The notes under the pieces were generated by a model. It was not told the origin of the DNA. It saw nothing but the letters and a program-made list of their open reading frames with translations, and did not search any database. DNA of 64,000 nt from Caballeronia udeis. GTDB taxonomy: Bacteria; Pseudomonadota; Gammaproteobacteria; Burkholderiales; Burkholderiaceae. Positions 55,792 to 64,000 of the stretch are shown here, in pieces; position 1 is the first letter of the stretch; each line of letters opens with the position of its first letter. A program made the translations under genes and the position numbers. Location of the stretch: positions 1-64,000 of the forward strand of contig NZ_FCOK02000036.1 of NCBI RefSeq assembly GCF_001544555.2, in the 5' to 3' direction.

Positions 55792-57117
55792 TCACGATAT
55801 GGCGGCGCCCTTGATCTCGGCCGCGGGCCTGGAAGCTCGCGCGCTGGCTTGCATCCGGACTTCAAGCAAGCGGTTGATCGCAATTGATCCGGCTACCGCG
55901 CACAGCATGGGCACGAGGAAGTCGTGATCGACGCGTGTGAATTCGACCATGAGGACGAGCGCGGTGATCGGCATTTTCATCGATGAAGCGAGAAAGGCGG
56001 TGGCCCCGACAATCGCGAAAGCACCCATGGGCGTACCTGGCCACATCAACGTCCAGATGCCGCCCAGCACAATGGCCAGCAGCGCGCCGTTAGACATGCC
56101 GGGGGTGAGCAAGCCGCCCTGGGCACCCGCGCGCAGGCTGCTGGTGGTGATGGCTACCTTGATGATCAACAGCGTTGCTGCAAGGCCAATGGTCAACTCA
56201 CTGCTGAAGCCCAGTTGCGCAGGTGTCTTGCCATTGCCGAGGATCTGCGGAAACCACACCGCAAGCAAGCCGATGATCAGGAAGTTGACGAGCGAGAGAA
56301 GCGGTAGCGCCCATGCTTTCGGTGCTCCCGCGCGGGCCGTTGTCGTCAACTGGACAAACGCGAACGCGGCCACGCCGAATAGGGGACCGGTGACAATGGA
56401 CCACGTCACAAGGTTTGCGCTCAGCCCGAAGTGCGGCACGACGTATTGCGATGCATCGCCAAGGCCAAGCCACGCGACCACGGCCGCGATGACCGAAGTG
56501 ACCAGCGCGGGAATCACGACGCGCATCTCGAACGACCGCAGCAATACTTCCAGTACAAAGATCGCTCCGCCAAACGGAACGTTGTACACGGCGGCAAGAC
56601 CGGCGCCTGCGCCACAGGCCACCATCAGGCGGGTTTGCTCGACGGTGAGCCCGGCGTAATGCGCCAGCCACCCTGCAAGCAGCGAGCCAATCTCGCGAGG
56701 CGCGACTTCGCGGCCGAGCGGCGAGCCAAGCGCAACGGTAATGATCTGGAGCACCGCATGCGCGGTCGTGGTGACGGGAGGCATGCGCGGGTCGTCGGAT
56801 GCAACCGCTTTCTTGATGCTGACCAGTGGCCGCCCATAACGATAGATGACGAACCAGCCGCAGCCTGCAATGAGACCGCAGAGCCCGAGTACGGCGATCC
56901 GGCGGCCAGCGGTTGCAGTCTCGACACCCTCATAGAAACTCTCGTTCCCGATCAGATGCGTGATGCTGTAGCCGTACGCGACATGCTGGAGAAAATGCAG
57001 GAGCAAGGCCAGCGTCATGCCGCCCAAGCCGGCGCCGATCCCGGTAAGAACGGTGACCACCGCGAACCTGATGAGTGGGCTGCCGGGAACGCGCGGGCGG
57101 GGTGATTGAGCGAGCAT
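55792..57117 (-). CDS. ClC family chloride channel or chloride/proton antiporter
   Basis: A 441-residue membrane protein with about ten to twelve helices. The anion-filter motifs are present in variant form: GSPLGREVAPREIG in place of the classical GREGP block, and GGAIFVLEVLLRSFEMRV. GGLLTPGMSNGALL matches the third ClC filter region (GGIFxP). The proline variants and lack of the common gating glutamate context suggest an unusual ion selectivity. No adjacent partner. The start has no ribosome site. Confidence 0.88.
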   Translation of the reverse strand: MLAQSPRPRVPGSPLIRFAVVTVLTGIGAGLGGMTLALLLHFLQHVAYGYSITHLIGNESFYEGVETATAGRRIAVLGLCGLIAGCGWFVIYRYGRPLVSIKKAVASDDPRMPPVTTTAHAVLQIITVALGSPLGREVAPREIGSLLAGWLAHYAGLTVEQTRLMVACGAGAGLAAVYNVPFGGAIFVLEVLLRSFEMRVVIPALVTSVIAAVVAWLGLGDASQYVVPHFGLSANLVTWSIVTGPLFGVAAFAFVQLTTTARAGAPKAWALPLLSLVNFLIIGLLAVWFPQILGNGKTPAQLGFSSELTIGLAATLLIIKVAITTSSLRAGAQGGLLTPGMSNGALLAIVLGGIWTLMWPGTPMGAFAIVGATAFLASSMKMPITALVLMVEFTRVDHDFLVPMLCAVAGSIAINRLLEVRMQASARASRPAAEIKGAAIS

Positions 57118-57305
57118 CGACGAATGTCAGTGATATGAAAATGAAAGGGGCATCCGGCTGAGCATCCTTGTGCTCGTCGGCTAAGCATAGTTAAAAACCG
57201 CAATTAGCGTGAACCCGAATCTATCGCTTGAGGAATCAGGCGTCAAATTCATTTATTTTATTAATTAATGTGCTTACCGCATGATTCCCGTGATCCAGCC
57301 AAGGG

Positions 57306-58088
57306 TTACGACCCGCTTTGCGCGGGCCCCTTTAGCCGTTCAAGCAGCGAACTGATCAGATCGATCGGCATGGGGAAAACAATGGTCGAGTTCTTGTCGC
57401 CCGCTATGGTCGTCAGTGTCTGCAGATAGCGCAGTTGCATGGCTTGCGGCGCTTGAGCGAGCATTTGCGCCGCCTGCAGCAGCTTTTCCGATGCCTGCAG
57501 CTCGCCTTCCGCATGAATGATCTTCGCGCGCCGCTCGCGCTCGGCTTCAGCCTGGCGGGCAATCGCGCGCACCATGGTTTCGTTCAGGTCGACGTCCTTG
57601 ATCTCGACATTCGACACCTTGATGCCCCATGCATCGGTCTGCGCATCGAGCACCTTTTGAATGTCCATGTTCAGACGTTCGCGCTCCGCCAGCAGTTCGT
57701 CGAGTTCATGCTTGCCGAGAATCGCGCGCAGGGTTGTCTGTGACAACTGGCTGGTTGCTTCGAAGAAACGGGCCACCTGGATGACGGCCTTCTCAGGATC
57801 GACCACGCGAAAGTAGACCACCGCGTTCACCTTCACGGACACGTTGTCGCGAGTGATCACGTCTTGCGGCGGGACGTCGAAGACCACGGTGCGCAGGTCC
57901 ATTCTCACCACTTGCTGCACCGCCGGAATGATGAGGACAAGACCGGGGCCCTTGACCTTCCAGAAGCGGCCAAGCATGAAGACCACGCCGCGCTCGTATT
58001 CGCGAAAGATCCGTATTGCCGAGAACAGGATGAGGACGACCAGCGCCAGCAAGACGCCGCTAAAGCCAAACGTGAATCCGACCATCAT
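57306..58088 (-). CDS. Slipin/stomatin-like SPFH membrane protein
   Basis: A 260-residue protein with one N-terminal helix ([18 protein letters not shown]) and a band 7/SPFH domain ([40 protein letters not shown], then [20 protein letters not shown] coiled-coil). The family forms large membrane scaffolds. Its start is an ATGATG that overlaps the NfeD stop codon by four bases and has AAGGAG upstream, so both proteins are made together. Such pairs are thought to form a membrane quality-control complex in which the NfeD-type protease cuts the stomatin tail. Confidence 0.93.
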   Translation of the reverse strand: MMVGFTFGFSGVLLALVVLILFSAIRIFREYERGVVFMLGRFWKVKGPGLVLIIPAVQQVVRMDLRTVVFDVPPQDVITRDNVSVKVNAVVYFRVVDPEKAVIQVARFFEATSQLSQTTLRAILGKHELDELLAERERLNMDIQKVLDAQTDAWGIKVSNVEIKDVDLNETMVRAIARQAEAERERRAKIIHAEGELQASEKLLQAAQMLAQAPQAMQLRYLQTLTTIAGDKNSTIVFPMPIDLISSLLERLKGPAQSGS

Positions 58089-59566
58089 TTTTCTCCTTGT
58101 TTTACGTCGTCCAGCCGCGCCACGCTCAGCGTGAGTCCATGACGCCCAAGCACTCGCACCCGCTCCCCGCGTGCGAGCAATGCAGGGGCTGTGTAGTCTG
58201 CGTCGTCTCCATGGTCTGGGTTGTCTTCCTGGTAGCGCACACGCCACCGCTCACCATGCACGCGAGCCCAGCCGCTGTCGCTTGGCGCCACGTCCTCCAG
58301 CATCTCGCCAATGCTGCCAAGCAGCGCTTCCGAGCCGCTCACCACCGGCCGCCGGCGTGCCCGCAACGCGATGCTCGAGACGACGAACACGAACAGCGCG
58401 GTGGCGAGGGTCAGGCCGATCACGAGCGGTACCGGAATGCCGTAGCCGGGGGTATCGGTGCGAAACAGCATGAGCGCGCCCATCGCAAACGCGACAATGC
58501 CGCCGAAGCCGAGGGTGCCGAACGTGGGCAAGAAAATCTCCGCGACGAGAAAGGCGATGCCGAGAAGGACCAACCCCAGTCCGGCAAAGTCGACGGGCAG
58601 CAGTTGCAATGCAAACAGGCCCAGCATCATGCTGATCGCGCCGGCAACACCGGGTAATGCGAGGCCGGGATTCGCGAACTCGAAGAAGAGTCCGTACATG
58701 CCGAGCGTGATGAGAATGAGTGCGACGCTTGGGTCGGTGATGGTCGCAAGAAAGCGGCTGCGCCAGTCGGGTGCGATCGTCACTACGACTGCGCCGGACG
58801 TAGCAAGCACACGATCGCCCGCGATCGTGCGCACATGCCGGCCGTTGAGTTTCGCGAGCAGGTCGGGCACGTCGGATGCGTTCAGGTCGATCACGTTCTG
58901 CGCGAGCGCTTCGCTGGCCGACAGGCTGACTGCTTCGCGCACGGCGCGTTCCGCCCACTGCACATTGCGGCCGCGCAGCTGCGCGAGGCCGCGTATGTAG
59001 GCCGCCGCGTCCTGCACTTGCTTGGTGGTCTCGGTGGATACCGGATTCAAGCCGGCGGCCGCTGATGTGCCCTGGTCTGTCTTGGCCGGGCCTGGTTCAG
59101 GCTCTGTGGAGCCGCCCGCGGCGATACGAATGGGTGTGGCGGCACCGAGGTTGGTGCCGGGCGCCATGGCCGCAATATGGCTTGCATAGACAATATAGGT
59201 GCCCGCGCTGGCCGCTCGCGCGCCCCCCGGAGCAATGAACGCTGCAACGGGAACGGGCGAAGCGAGAATGGCCTTGATGATCGAGCGCATCGACTGGTCG
59301 AGCCCGCCGGGCGTGTCGATCTCGAGCACGGCCAGTTGAGCGCGTTGCTCCGCCGCACGGGTAAGCGCGCGAACGACGAAGTCGGCGCTTGCCGGACCGA
59401 CCGCACCGTCAAGCGGAATGACCACGACGACCGGGCTGGCGGCCGCTGCGCCGCAGAGCATCAGCCCCGCGAAAAAGGCGGCAGCTTTGCGCAACAGGAG
59501 GCCCGCTGTGCCGGAAAGCGCGTGCACGGCATCCGGGTGAAACAAGCGGGACGGATAGCGTTCCAT
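58085..59566 (-). CDS. NfeD1b-type membrane serine protease (ClpP-like) with OB-fold tail
   Basis: A 493-residue protein: signal/first helix ([18 protein letters not shown]), a ClpP-class protease domain with nucleophile Ser120 in [17 protein letters not shown], then a probable general-base lysine (Lys182, [16 protein letters not shown]), four to five helices at about residues 265-400, and a C-terminal OB-fold (about 410-490). A Pro/Glu/Ala-rich insert lies in the protease domain near residues 150-175. GTG at 59569 precedes the ATG at 59566. It is upstream of and coupled to the slipin gene. Confidence 0.93.
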   Translation of the reverse strand: MERYPSRLFHPDAVHALSGTAGLLLRKAAAFFAGLMLCGAAAASPVVVVIPLDGAVGPASADFVVRALTRAAEQRAQLAVLEIDTPGGLDQSMRSIIKAILASPVPVAAFIAPGGARAASAGTYIVYASHIAAMAPGTNLGAATPIRIAAGGSTEPEPGPAKTDQGTSAAAGLNPVSTETTKQVQDAAAYIRGLAQLRGRNVQWAERAVREAVSLSASEALAQNVIDLNASDVPDLLAKLNGRHVRTIAGDRVLATSGAVVVTIAPDWRSRFLATITDPSVALILITLGMYGLFFEFANPGLALPGVAGAISMMLGLFALQLLPVDFAGLGLVLLGIAFLVAEIFLPTFGTLGFGGIVAFAMGALMLFRTDTPGYGIPVPLVIGLTLATALFVFVVSSIALRARRRPVVSGSEALLGSIGEMLEDVAPSDSGWARVHGERWRVRYQEDNPDHGDDADYTAPALLARGERVRVLGRHGLTLSVARLDDVKQGEK

Positions 59567-59841
59567 CACGATAAGAGCGGCGTTTGCGAACAGGATGACG
59601 CCGGCTCAACGAGGGTTGCCTGACATTAAGCTTATGCCAAATTAAGCGCATACCAAGTTCGGCCGCTCTAAGGATTTCCACGATAAAGCCGCGCCAGGCC
59701 GCTTGCGGCTCGTTGCGTGCGCCGCCGGAATATTTTCAGGGCTTCAATCGTTTAATCCACGTAGTACTGCCCAAGCGGCGCGAGCGCGCGGAACGTTGCT
59801 TGTTGGCACGGATACGCTTGGGGCCCGGGCAGGAGACGATG

Positions 59842-60312
59842 ATGCGCCAGTTACTTCGGTTGGGAATAGTGCTAGCCACCATGAGTTTTGCGGCTCCCGT
59901 GTTTGCACAAGCGTACGACGACGCCGTTGGTGCGGACGGTGACTCTGGAGCCCCTTGCCGCGCCGTATTGGGGCAGGCGGATGTTGATGGCTCGACGCAG
60001 CAGGTCGTGGAGCGGGCGTGTCTGCAGAGCGATGGGACGTGGCAGATCGTCGAGAGCCCTGACGACAGCGTTCTTATGTACCCGGTCGGGTACTACCCGT
60101 ATCCGGATCCATGGTATTGGGGGCCGCCGCTTTTCATTGGTGCGGGTGTGAGCTTTATCTTCGTCGATCGCTTCCATCACCATTTCCACACCGACCATTT
60201 TCATCAAATGGGCCATGTGCACGTCGGCGCGCCGCTGGGGTCCGGTTTTCATGGGGGACCTTCGCGATTTGCCGGTGGCATGCACGGGGTCTGGGGAGCC
60301 CAGCGGCGCTAG
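59842..60312 (+). CDS. Secreted His-rich small protein
   Basis: A 156-residue protein with a signal peptide (MRQLLRLGIVLATMSFAAPV, cut near FA/QA). The middle has a cysteine pair (PCRAVLG, RACLQSDGTW), an aromatic stretch YYPYPDPWYWGPPLFIG, and a terminal zone with a dozen histidines (FHHHFHTDHFHQMGHVHVG). Such a tail could bind metal. AGGAG is six bases before the ATG at 59842; another ATG at 59839 is too close. I do not recognise the family beyond general similarity to small periplasmic His-rich proteins. Confidence 0.7.
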   Translation: MRQLLRLGIVLATMSFAAPVFAQAYDDAVGADGDSGAPCRAVLGQADVDGSTQQVVERACLQSDGTWQIVESPDDSVLMYPVGYYPYPDPWYWGPPLFIGAGVSFIFVDRFHHHFHTDHFHQMGHVHVGAPLGSGFHGGPSRFAGGMHGVWGAQRR

Positions 60313-60455
60313 GCGGAAGCCTGGATTGACGGGATTAACTCCTGCGAGTATTGAAATTTTTACATGACAAGCCCGGCTGACACGCGGCGGCCGGGAGACC
60401 CATTGCCCGCCGCCAGGTCAAAGCCGGACGTAAAGCCGGACGGAAGCCCGGCCGC

Positions 60456-61010
60456 TCATTGCAGCGTGACCGTAGGCAATTTCGATTCATCCAGCACAGC
60501 GACTCCGCAGAACCAGTCGCCTCCATGCACGTCGTATTTCCAGCGCATATTGGATTTGATCAGCGACCTGCAGTTATCGAGCGAGACCATGCCCGGCTGC
60601 GCAACGGTGCATTGACCTATTGCAATCGCGGGCTCCTGCAACGCACGCTCAGGGGCGGGCCGAACGGGCGAGGGCCTCGAGATGGATTGCAGGTCATCGA
60701 CCAGTTGCTGAAGTTCTCCGATACGGCCGGAATACCACGTCGTGAGGCACGCTTGGTCCGCGCAATGCGTTTCGCGCCACATCCATTTGGCGTCGCTGTC
60801 GGCACGGAATGAACGTTTATCCGTCACTGCGCGGCGCGCTTTCCAATAGAGCTTTCCGAGTTCGTCGTCTAGCTTCGATAAATCCGGGTCGTGGCAGATC
60901 ATCTGTTCAGTCGCTGAGCGGCCAAGGTTGCAATCGAAGCTGGCGGCGTGGGCCGCGAGGGGACTGCTCATTAGAACCAGGGAGATCAGGGTGGTCTTGA
61001 AGGGGGTCAT
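60456..61010 (-). CDS. LprI family (DUF1311) periplasmic protein
   Basis: A 184-residue secreted protein. Signal peptide residues 1-22 end AHA/AS. The DUF1311 pattern follows: SFDCNLGRSATEQMICHDPD, then LSKLDDELGKLYWKARRAV and WRETHCADQACLTTWYSGRI, with paired cysteines. Proteins of this family include lysozyme-inhibitor LprI of mycobacteria. The last 60 residues (GQCTVAQPGMVSLDNCRSLI...) form an extra domain with a further cysteine pair. Monocistronic. Confidence 0.82.
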   Translation of the reverse strand: MTPFKTTLISLVLMSSPLAAHAASFDCNLGRSATEQMICHDPDLSKLDDELGKLYWKARRAVTDKRSFRADSDAKWMWRETHCADQACLTTWYSGRIGELQQLVDDLQSISRPSPVRPAPERALQEPAIAIGQCTVAQPGMVSLDNCRSLIKSNMRWKYDVHGGDWFCGVAVLDESKLPTVTLQ

Positions 61011-61727
61011 CGCTATCGCTGTAAGAATGGTCTTTTACCCATACTCGACTGGATTCGATCTCTGGAATGCAAGGAAAAGAACTGGGGTTCGGTCAGTGCT
61101 TACCAAATATTCCCGATTGGCCGTGCTGTTGTTCAAAGAGCGCGTAAACAACTGATCAATGTGGTTTTTTTCAAGCTCCGTGAGTTACGCTAGCACGCAA
61201 GTACGCCGACGGCTAAAGGATTGAAGGAGGGTCCGACCAGCGCTGCTTGAAGGTTTTACTCCAAGCTTACGGTGTTGCCTGGCCGCTGGCCGCTGGCTGG
61301 TCAGCAGGAATAAAGGCTCGCCGCCTATATTCAACGGGCTGTAAGCTCAGGTAAGGAGTCCGGGAAATATTGCGGTCATTCTCTGATGATCACATGCCGT
61401 TACGCGCGATCATTACGTGCCGAAAGACAAGTTTGGCGGTTATCAGGCATGTGCGGCAAGCCTCTGCGCTGACAATGCAACGGAGGTTCCCGAGCATGAA
61501 GGGGAGCCCGCTGAGTGTCATTATTATCAAGGGTACGGCGCTCAAGGCCAATGCCCCGGATTGAACCTGACGGTCGCAACCGTTTGCTTGGGGCAAGCAA
61601 GCTGCCGGGTGGGAAAAATCAAAGGATCTGATCAGTGCATTGGTGGAGCGCGTGAGTGTGGGCCGAAGCTGACGGTAGCGTCGCTTCTCCCCACTAGTTC
61701 CAAAACATGGCTCATCGGAGTTGGCTT
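61011..61727. other. Gene-free region upstream of the HD-GYP gene
   Basis: About 720 bases. Short competing frames on both strands (for example a Cys-rich GTG frame from 61417 to 61734) lack ribosome sites and recognisable domains. A small tandem of GGCCGCT units is near 61281-61296. Promoters for the two divergent flanking genes must be here. Confidence 0.35.
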
Positions 61728-62969
61728 ATGTTGAAAACGGTCGCAGCGTCATCATTGCGTCCTGGCATGTTCCTGCACAGTCTGGATCGGCGCTGGCTCG
61801 ATCACCCGTTCTGGAAGAACTCGTTTTTGCTCACCGCTATCGATATCGAAAAGATCGTCGCCAGCGGAATTGCATCGATTGTGATCGATACGGACCGAGG
61901 CCTGGAGTGCGCTGACGACTCCACGGTCGAGTCGAATGCCCTGTTCGATGCAGGCAGCACTGCCCCGCAGACCGAGGGCGGTCATCTGCTTGTCACAACA
62001 CGGACACAACTGCCGAGAAGACCGGTCAGCGAGGAAATCGGACACGCAAGGCGTCTGTTCGAGTCGGCGTCCAATGAAATGAAGGTGGTGTTTCAGCAAG
62101 CCCGCATGGGAAGAGCGGTGTCGGGAGAAAGCATGATGCCGCTGGTCCAGAGCATTGCGGCATCGGTCATGCGCAACCCGTACGCGTTGACCAGCGTGGC
62201 GCGCCTCAAGCACCACGACGGCTACACGTATATGCATTCCGTCGCCGTGTGCGCGCTGATGTCCGCACTCGCGCGCGAACTCGGTCTTGACGAGCAGGGC
62301 GTCCTGGAGGCCGGTACGGCCGGGTTGTTGCATGACCTCGGCAAGGCGCTGATGCCGCTCGCCGTGCTTAACAAGCCCGGGAAACTGAGTGTGGAGGAGT
62401 TCGAGGTCGCCAAGAAACACTCGTTCGACGGCTGGCAAATGCTGCAGTCCGCCGATGTCAGTGCCGGGGTGCTGGAGGTCGCGCTGCACCACCACGAAAA
62501 GGTCAATGGCGGCGGGTATCCGCATGGACTCAAGGACAAGGCCATTCCTCTGCTTGCCCGGATGGGCGCGGTCTGCGACGTGTACGACGCCGTTACATCC
62601 GAGCGGCCCTATAAATCATCCTGGCATCCTACCCACGCGCTTCGCAGCATGGCGTCATGGGATGGGCAGTTCGACAAGGCCATTCTCGCCGCATTCATCA
62701 ATATGATCGGCATCTATCCTGTGGGTGCGCTGGTCAGGCTGGAATCCGGCTTCCTTGCCGTGGTGATCGACCAGAGCAACGGTTCCATTCTGATGCCGAT
62801 CGTCAAGACGTTCTTCTCCTGCAAATCGAATCAACCTGTTTTTCCAGCCATAGTAGACCTGAAGAAACTCAAAGGCGCGGACCGGATAGTGGCTATTGAA
62901 GACCCCAGGCAGTGGAACCTGCCGCAACTAAACGACCTTTGGTTAAATCAGACCGGACCCTTCGCGTAA
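61728..62969 (+). CDS. HD-GYP domain c-di-GMP phosphodiesterase with DUF3391
   Basis: A 413-residue cytoplasmic enzyme. Residues 1-60 are DUF3391 (SSLRPGMFLHSLDRRWLDHP, FLLTAIDIEKIVASGI). The HD-GYP domain spans about 150-330, with metal ligands in MHSVAVCALM, LHDLGKALMPLAVL (His202-Asp203), HHEKVNGGGYPHGL (the GYP motif reads G-Y-P in GGGYP) and DVYDAVTSERPYK. All the residues expected for hydrolysis of cyclic di-GMP are present. The last 80 residues are an additional domain. GGAG is eight bases before the ATG. It would lower c-di-GMP and favour motility over biofilm. Confidence 0.9.
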   Translation: MLKTVAASSLRPGMFLHSLDRRWLDHPFWKNSFLLTAIDIEKIVASGIASIVIDTDRGLECADDSTVESNALFDAGSTAPQTEGGHLLVTTRTQLPRRPVSEEIGHARRLFESASNEMKVVFQQARMGRAVSGESMMPLVQSIAASVMRNPYALTSVARLKHHDGYTYMHSVAVCALMSALARELGLDEQGVLEAGTAGLLHDLGKALMPLAVLNKPGKLSVEEFEVAKKHSFDGWQMLQSADVSAGVLEVALHHHEKVNGGGYPHGLKDKAIPLLARMGAVCDVYDAVTSERPYKSSWHPTHALRSMASWDGQFDKAILAAFINMIGIYPVGALVRLESGFLAVVIDQSNGSILMPIVKTFFSCKSNQPVFPAIVDLKKLKGADRIVAIEDPRQWNLPQLNDLWLNQTGPFA

Positions 62970-63394
62970 GCCACGCAGGGCGAGTCGTGACCCATTGCAT
63001 GATCCTCGCGAATGTTCCCGGACTGCCCCGGGTTACTCAAGCATATGAGTGAGTCGCGGCAATTTCAGCGTGATCCTGCACAGCCAAAACTTCATGCCTC
63101 TAAGGCGTTGAAGCACACACGAGATCTGACACGTGCGGGGCGCGAAACGAGCGCTGGCGGCCTGGCCGCGTTCGCCTTGCCGGCAAGGTAATGTCTGGTA
63201 AGCAGATGGCATCTACCGCCCGTAATTGTCCAAATGCTCCTCCTCAAAGCGCTCTAATCTCTCTACGCGTGCATGGGGTTCCGCTGTATTGGCTCCTTCA
63301 ATCGCATATCAGGTCTACTACGGGAAGCTGCGTCAGGCACCGCGGAATCTCAGCCGGTCCCAACCGCAGTCACGACGTTCGAGGGAGAAAAATC
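62970..63394. other. Region without a recognised gene
   Basis: About 425 bases between the HD-GYP gene and the small lipoprotein gene. An open frame enters from 63191 but its upstream portion has no ribosome site or family pattern. Nothing else seen. Confidence 0.35.
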
Positions 63395-63541
63395 TTGCGG
63401 CGCTGCCTTTACATCGCAATGCTCTTTTGCATACTCAATCTTCAAGCCTGTGCCAATTCGGTAGAAACGTTTGCGCTTGGCGGAATCGTTGGTGCAGTGG
63501 CGGGTGTCTCGGCCATCGTATGTGCGGTCGGGTGTAAATGA
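63395..63541 (+). CDS. Small lipoprotein candidate
   Basis: The TTG at 63395 follows GAGGGAG and opens 48 residues beginning with RRCLYIAMLFCILNLQACAN. The segment LNLQAC is a lipobox (Cys about residue 19), so the product would be an acylated envelope protein of about 30 residues, with a hydrophobic Gly/Ala-rich second half (GGIVGAVAGVSAIVCAVG). Its stop codon overlaps the next start (ATGA). Family unknown. Confidence 0.5.
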   Translation: MRRCLYIAMLFCILNLQACANSVETFALGGIVGAVAGVSAIVCAVGCK

Positions 63542-63972
63542 CTCACGATATGAAGCGCGCAAGCGTTCGCGACATTGCTCGCCGGCATGCGGCAAGCGCG
63601 CGGCACGCCATTCTGCGTGGCAACCGGGAGTTGGGGGAGGTCACGCTCTTCCTCTCGTTGCCTGAACCGGCTGACTCATTACCGGCTGACGGCGTTTTAC
63701 CTGTCGCGCAGCGAACGACATTGGCCGGGCTCCCGGAAGAAGTCAGCGGCACCATGATCGATCGGCTTCTCAAATGCAATGACGTTGTATTGCTGATGGA
63801 GTGCGATCAATGGATCCGTCGTGTGCCTTGTCGCGGCAAGCAACGTCGTAGCGACGTACTGCGCTTCCTGAGAGTAGCGGGGCCTCGGGTGCGCGCACTT
63901 GTCTATAGCCACCAGGCCGAAGAGGGCCCCGTCTGGATCGATGTCATGTCGGGTGAAATCTCCGCCCGGTAA
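63538..63972 (+). CDS. Hypothetical basic protein coupled to the lipoprotein gene
   Basis: A 144-residue protein, no signal peptide, rich in Arg and His at its N-terminus (MKRASVRDIARRHAASARHA). No known domain recognised. The ATG overlaps the lipoprotein stop codon by four bases, which supports that both frames are real. It ends 28 bases before the window edge. Confidence 0.5.
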   Translation: MTHDMKRASVRDIARRHAASARHAILRGNRELGEVTLFLSLPEPADSLPADGVLPVAQRTTLAGLPEEVSGTMIDRLLKCNDVVLLMECDQWIRRVPCRGKQRRSDVLRFLRVAGPRVRALVYSHQAEEGPVWIDVMSGEISAR

Positions 63973-64000
63973 CAGGGCGCCAAAATCTGCCTGCGTTTCC

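Noticed and set aside
55678-55887. Plus-strand frame after the LVIVD gene that runs into the ClC gene
   Set aside because: It overlaps the well-supported ClC C-terminus on the other strand by 95 bases and shows no domain.
61417-61734. Cysteine-rich GTG-initiated frame before the HD-GYP gene
   Set aside because: No ribosome site; strong competing frames on the other strand; overlaps the HD-GYP start.

Overview
The window reads as chromosomal DNA of a GC-rich Gram-negative betaproteobacterium, most likely Burkholderia sensu lato (Paraburkholderia or Caballeronia type). I infer this from the recognisable gene families (DUF4148 protein, Burkholderia-style porin remnant, NodT/MFP/RND pump, MEKHLA protein, slipin/NfeD pair), the many LysR, LacI, AraC and ABC uptake genes, and the absence of phage, transposase, rRNA, tRNA or CRISPR signals. 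No similarity search was possible.

Layout. 0.2-4.5 kb: a chemotaxis receptor, a secreted dienelactone-hydrolase-like enzyme, a BON-domain protein and a Tat-exported beta-carbonic anhydrase. 4.5-5.9 kb has no convincing gene. 5.9-7.7 kb: a metal-homeostasis unit of a His-rich PadR regulator (NfeR/YqjI type), a siderophore-interacting ferric reductase (NfeF/YqjH type) and a 51-codon stump of an MFS transporter, behind a perfect 24-bp palindrome. 8-10 kb: an orphan sulfonate-type binding protein and a class II aldolase, convergent on a hairpin and sharing a 12-bp upstream motif. 10.1-11.2 kb: a tryptophanyl-tRNA synthetase.

11.4-21.3 kb is the most informative region. An operon on the minus strand encodes an ABC importer, two DUF1989 proteins, a biotin-dependent 'urea' carboxylase and an allophanate hydrolase. 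Its leader carries a guanidine-I (ykkC) riboswitch. Together these identify a guanidine-nitrogen pathway: import, carboxylation of guanidine, deimination of carboxyguanidine to allophanate, then hydrolysis to ammonia and CO2. An unreported 32-codon ORF sits between the second DUF1989 gene and the carboxylase.

21.6-24.5 kb: a LacI regulator, a 2-hydroxyacid dehydrogenase and an LigI-type amidohydrolase, joined by 4-base overlaps. 24.5-31.4 kb: a GDPD-fold protein lacking canonical metal ligands, a membrane-anchored TlpA-like thioredoxin, DUF302 and MEKHLA proteins, a LysR regulator, a decayed MocR/PdxR gene, and an MgtC family protein. 31.5-37.4 kb: a complete RND efflux operon. 37.6-44.5 kb: DUF4148 protein, glpK-glpF, a secreted hypothetical, a Bcr/CflA exporter and a deleted porin. 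44.7-49.4 kb: an aromatic-acid MFS importer, a short-chain dehydrogenase, an Old Yellow Enzyme and its divergent LysR gene. 49.4-55.7 kb: an AraC regulator divergent from a sugar-type ABC importer operon that ends in an LVIVD-repeat beta-propeller gene. 55.8-64 kb: ClC channel, slipin/NfeD, two small secreted proteins, an HD-GYP phosphodiesterase and two unknown overlapping genes.

Most of the window is ordinary accessory catabolism and transport. Three decayed genes (MFS stump, MocR remnant, porin) show active gene loss.
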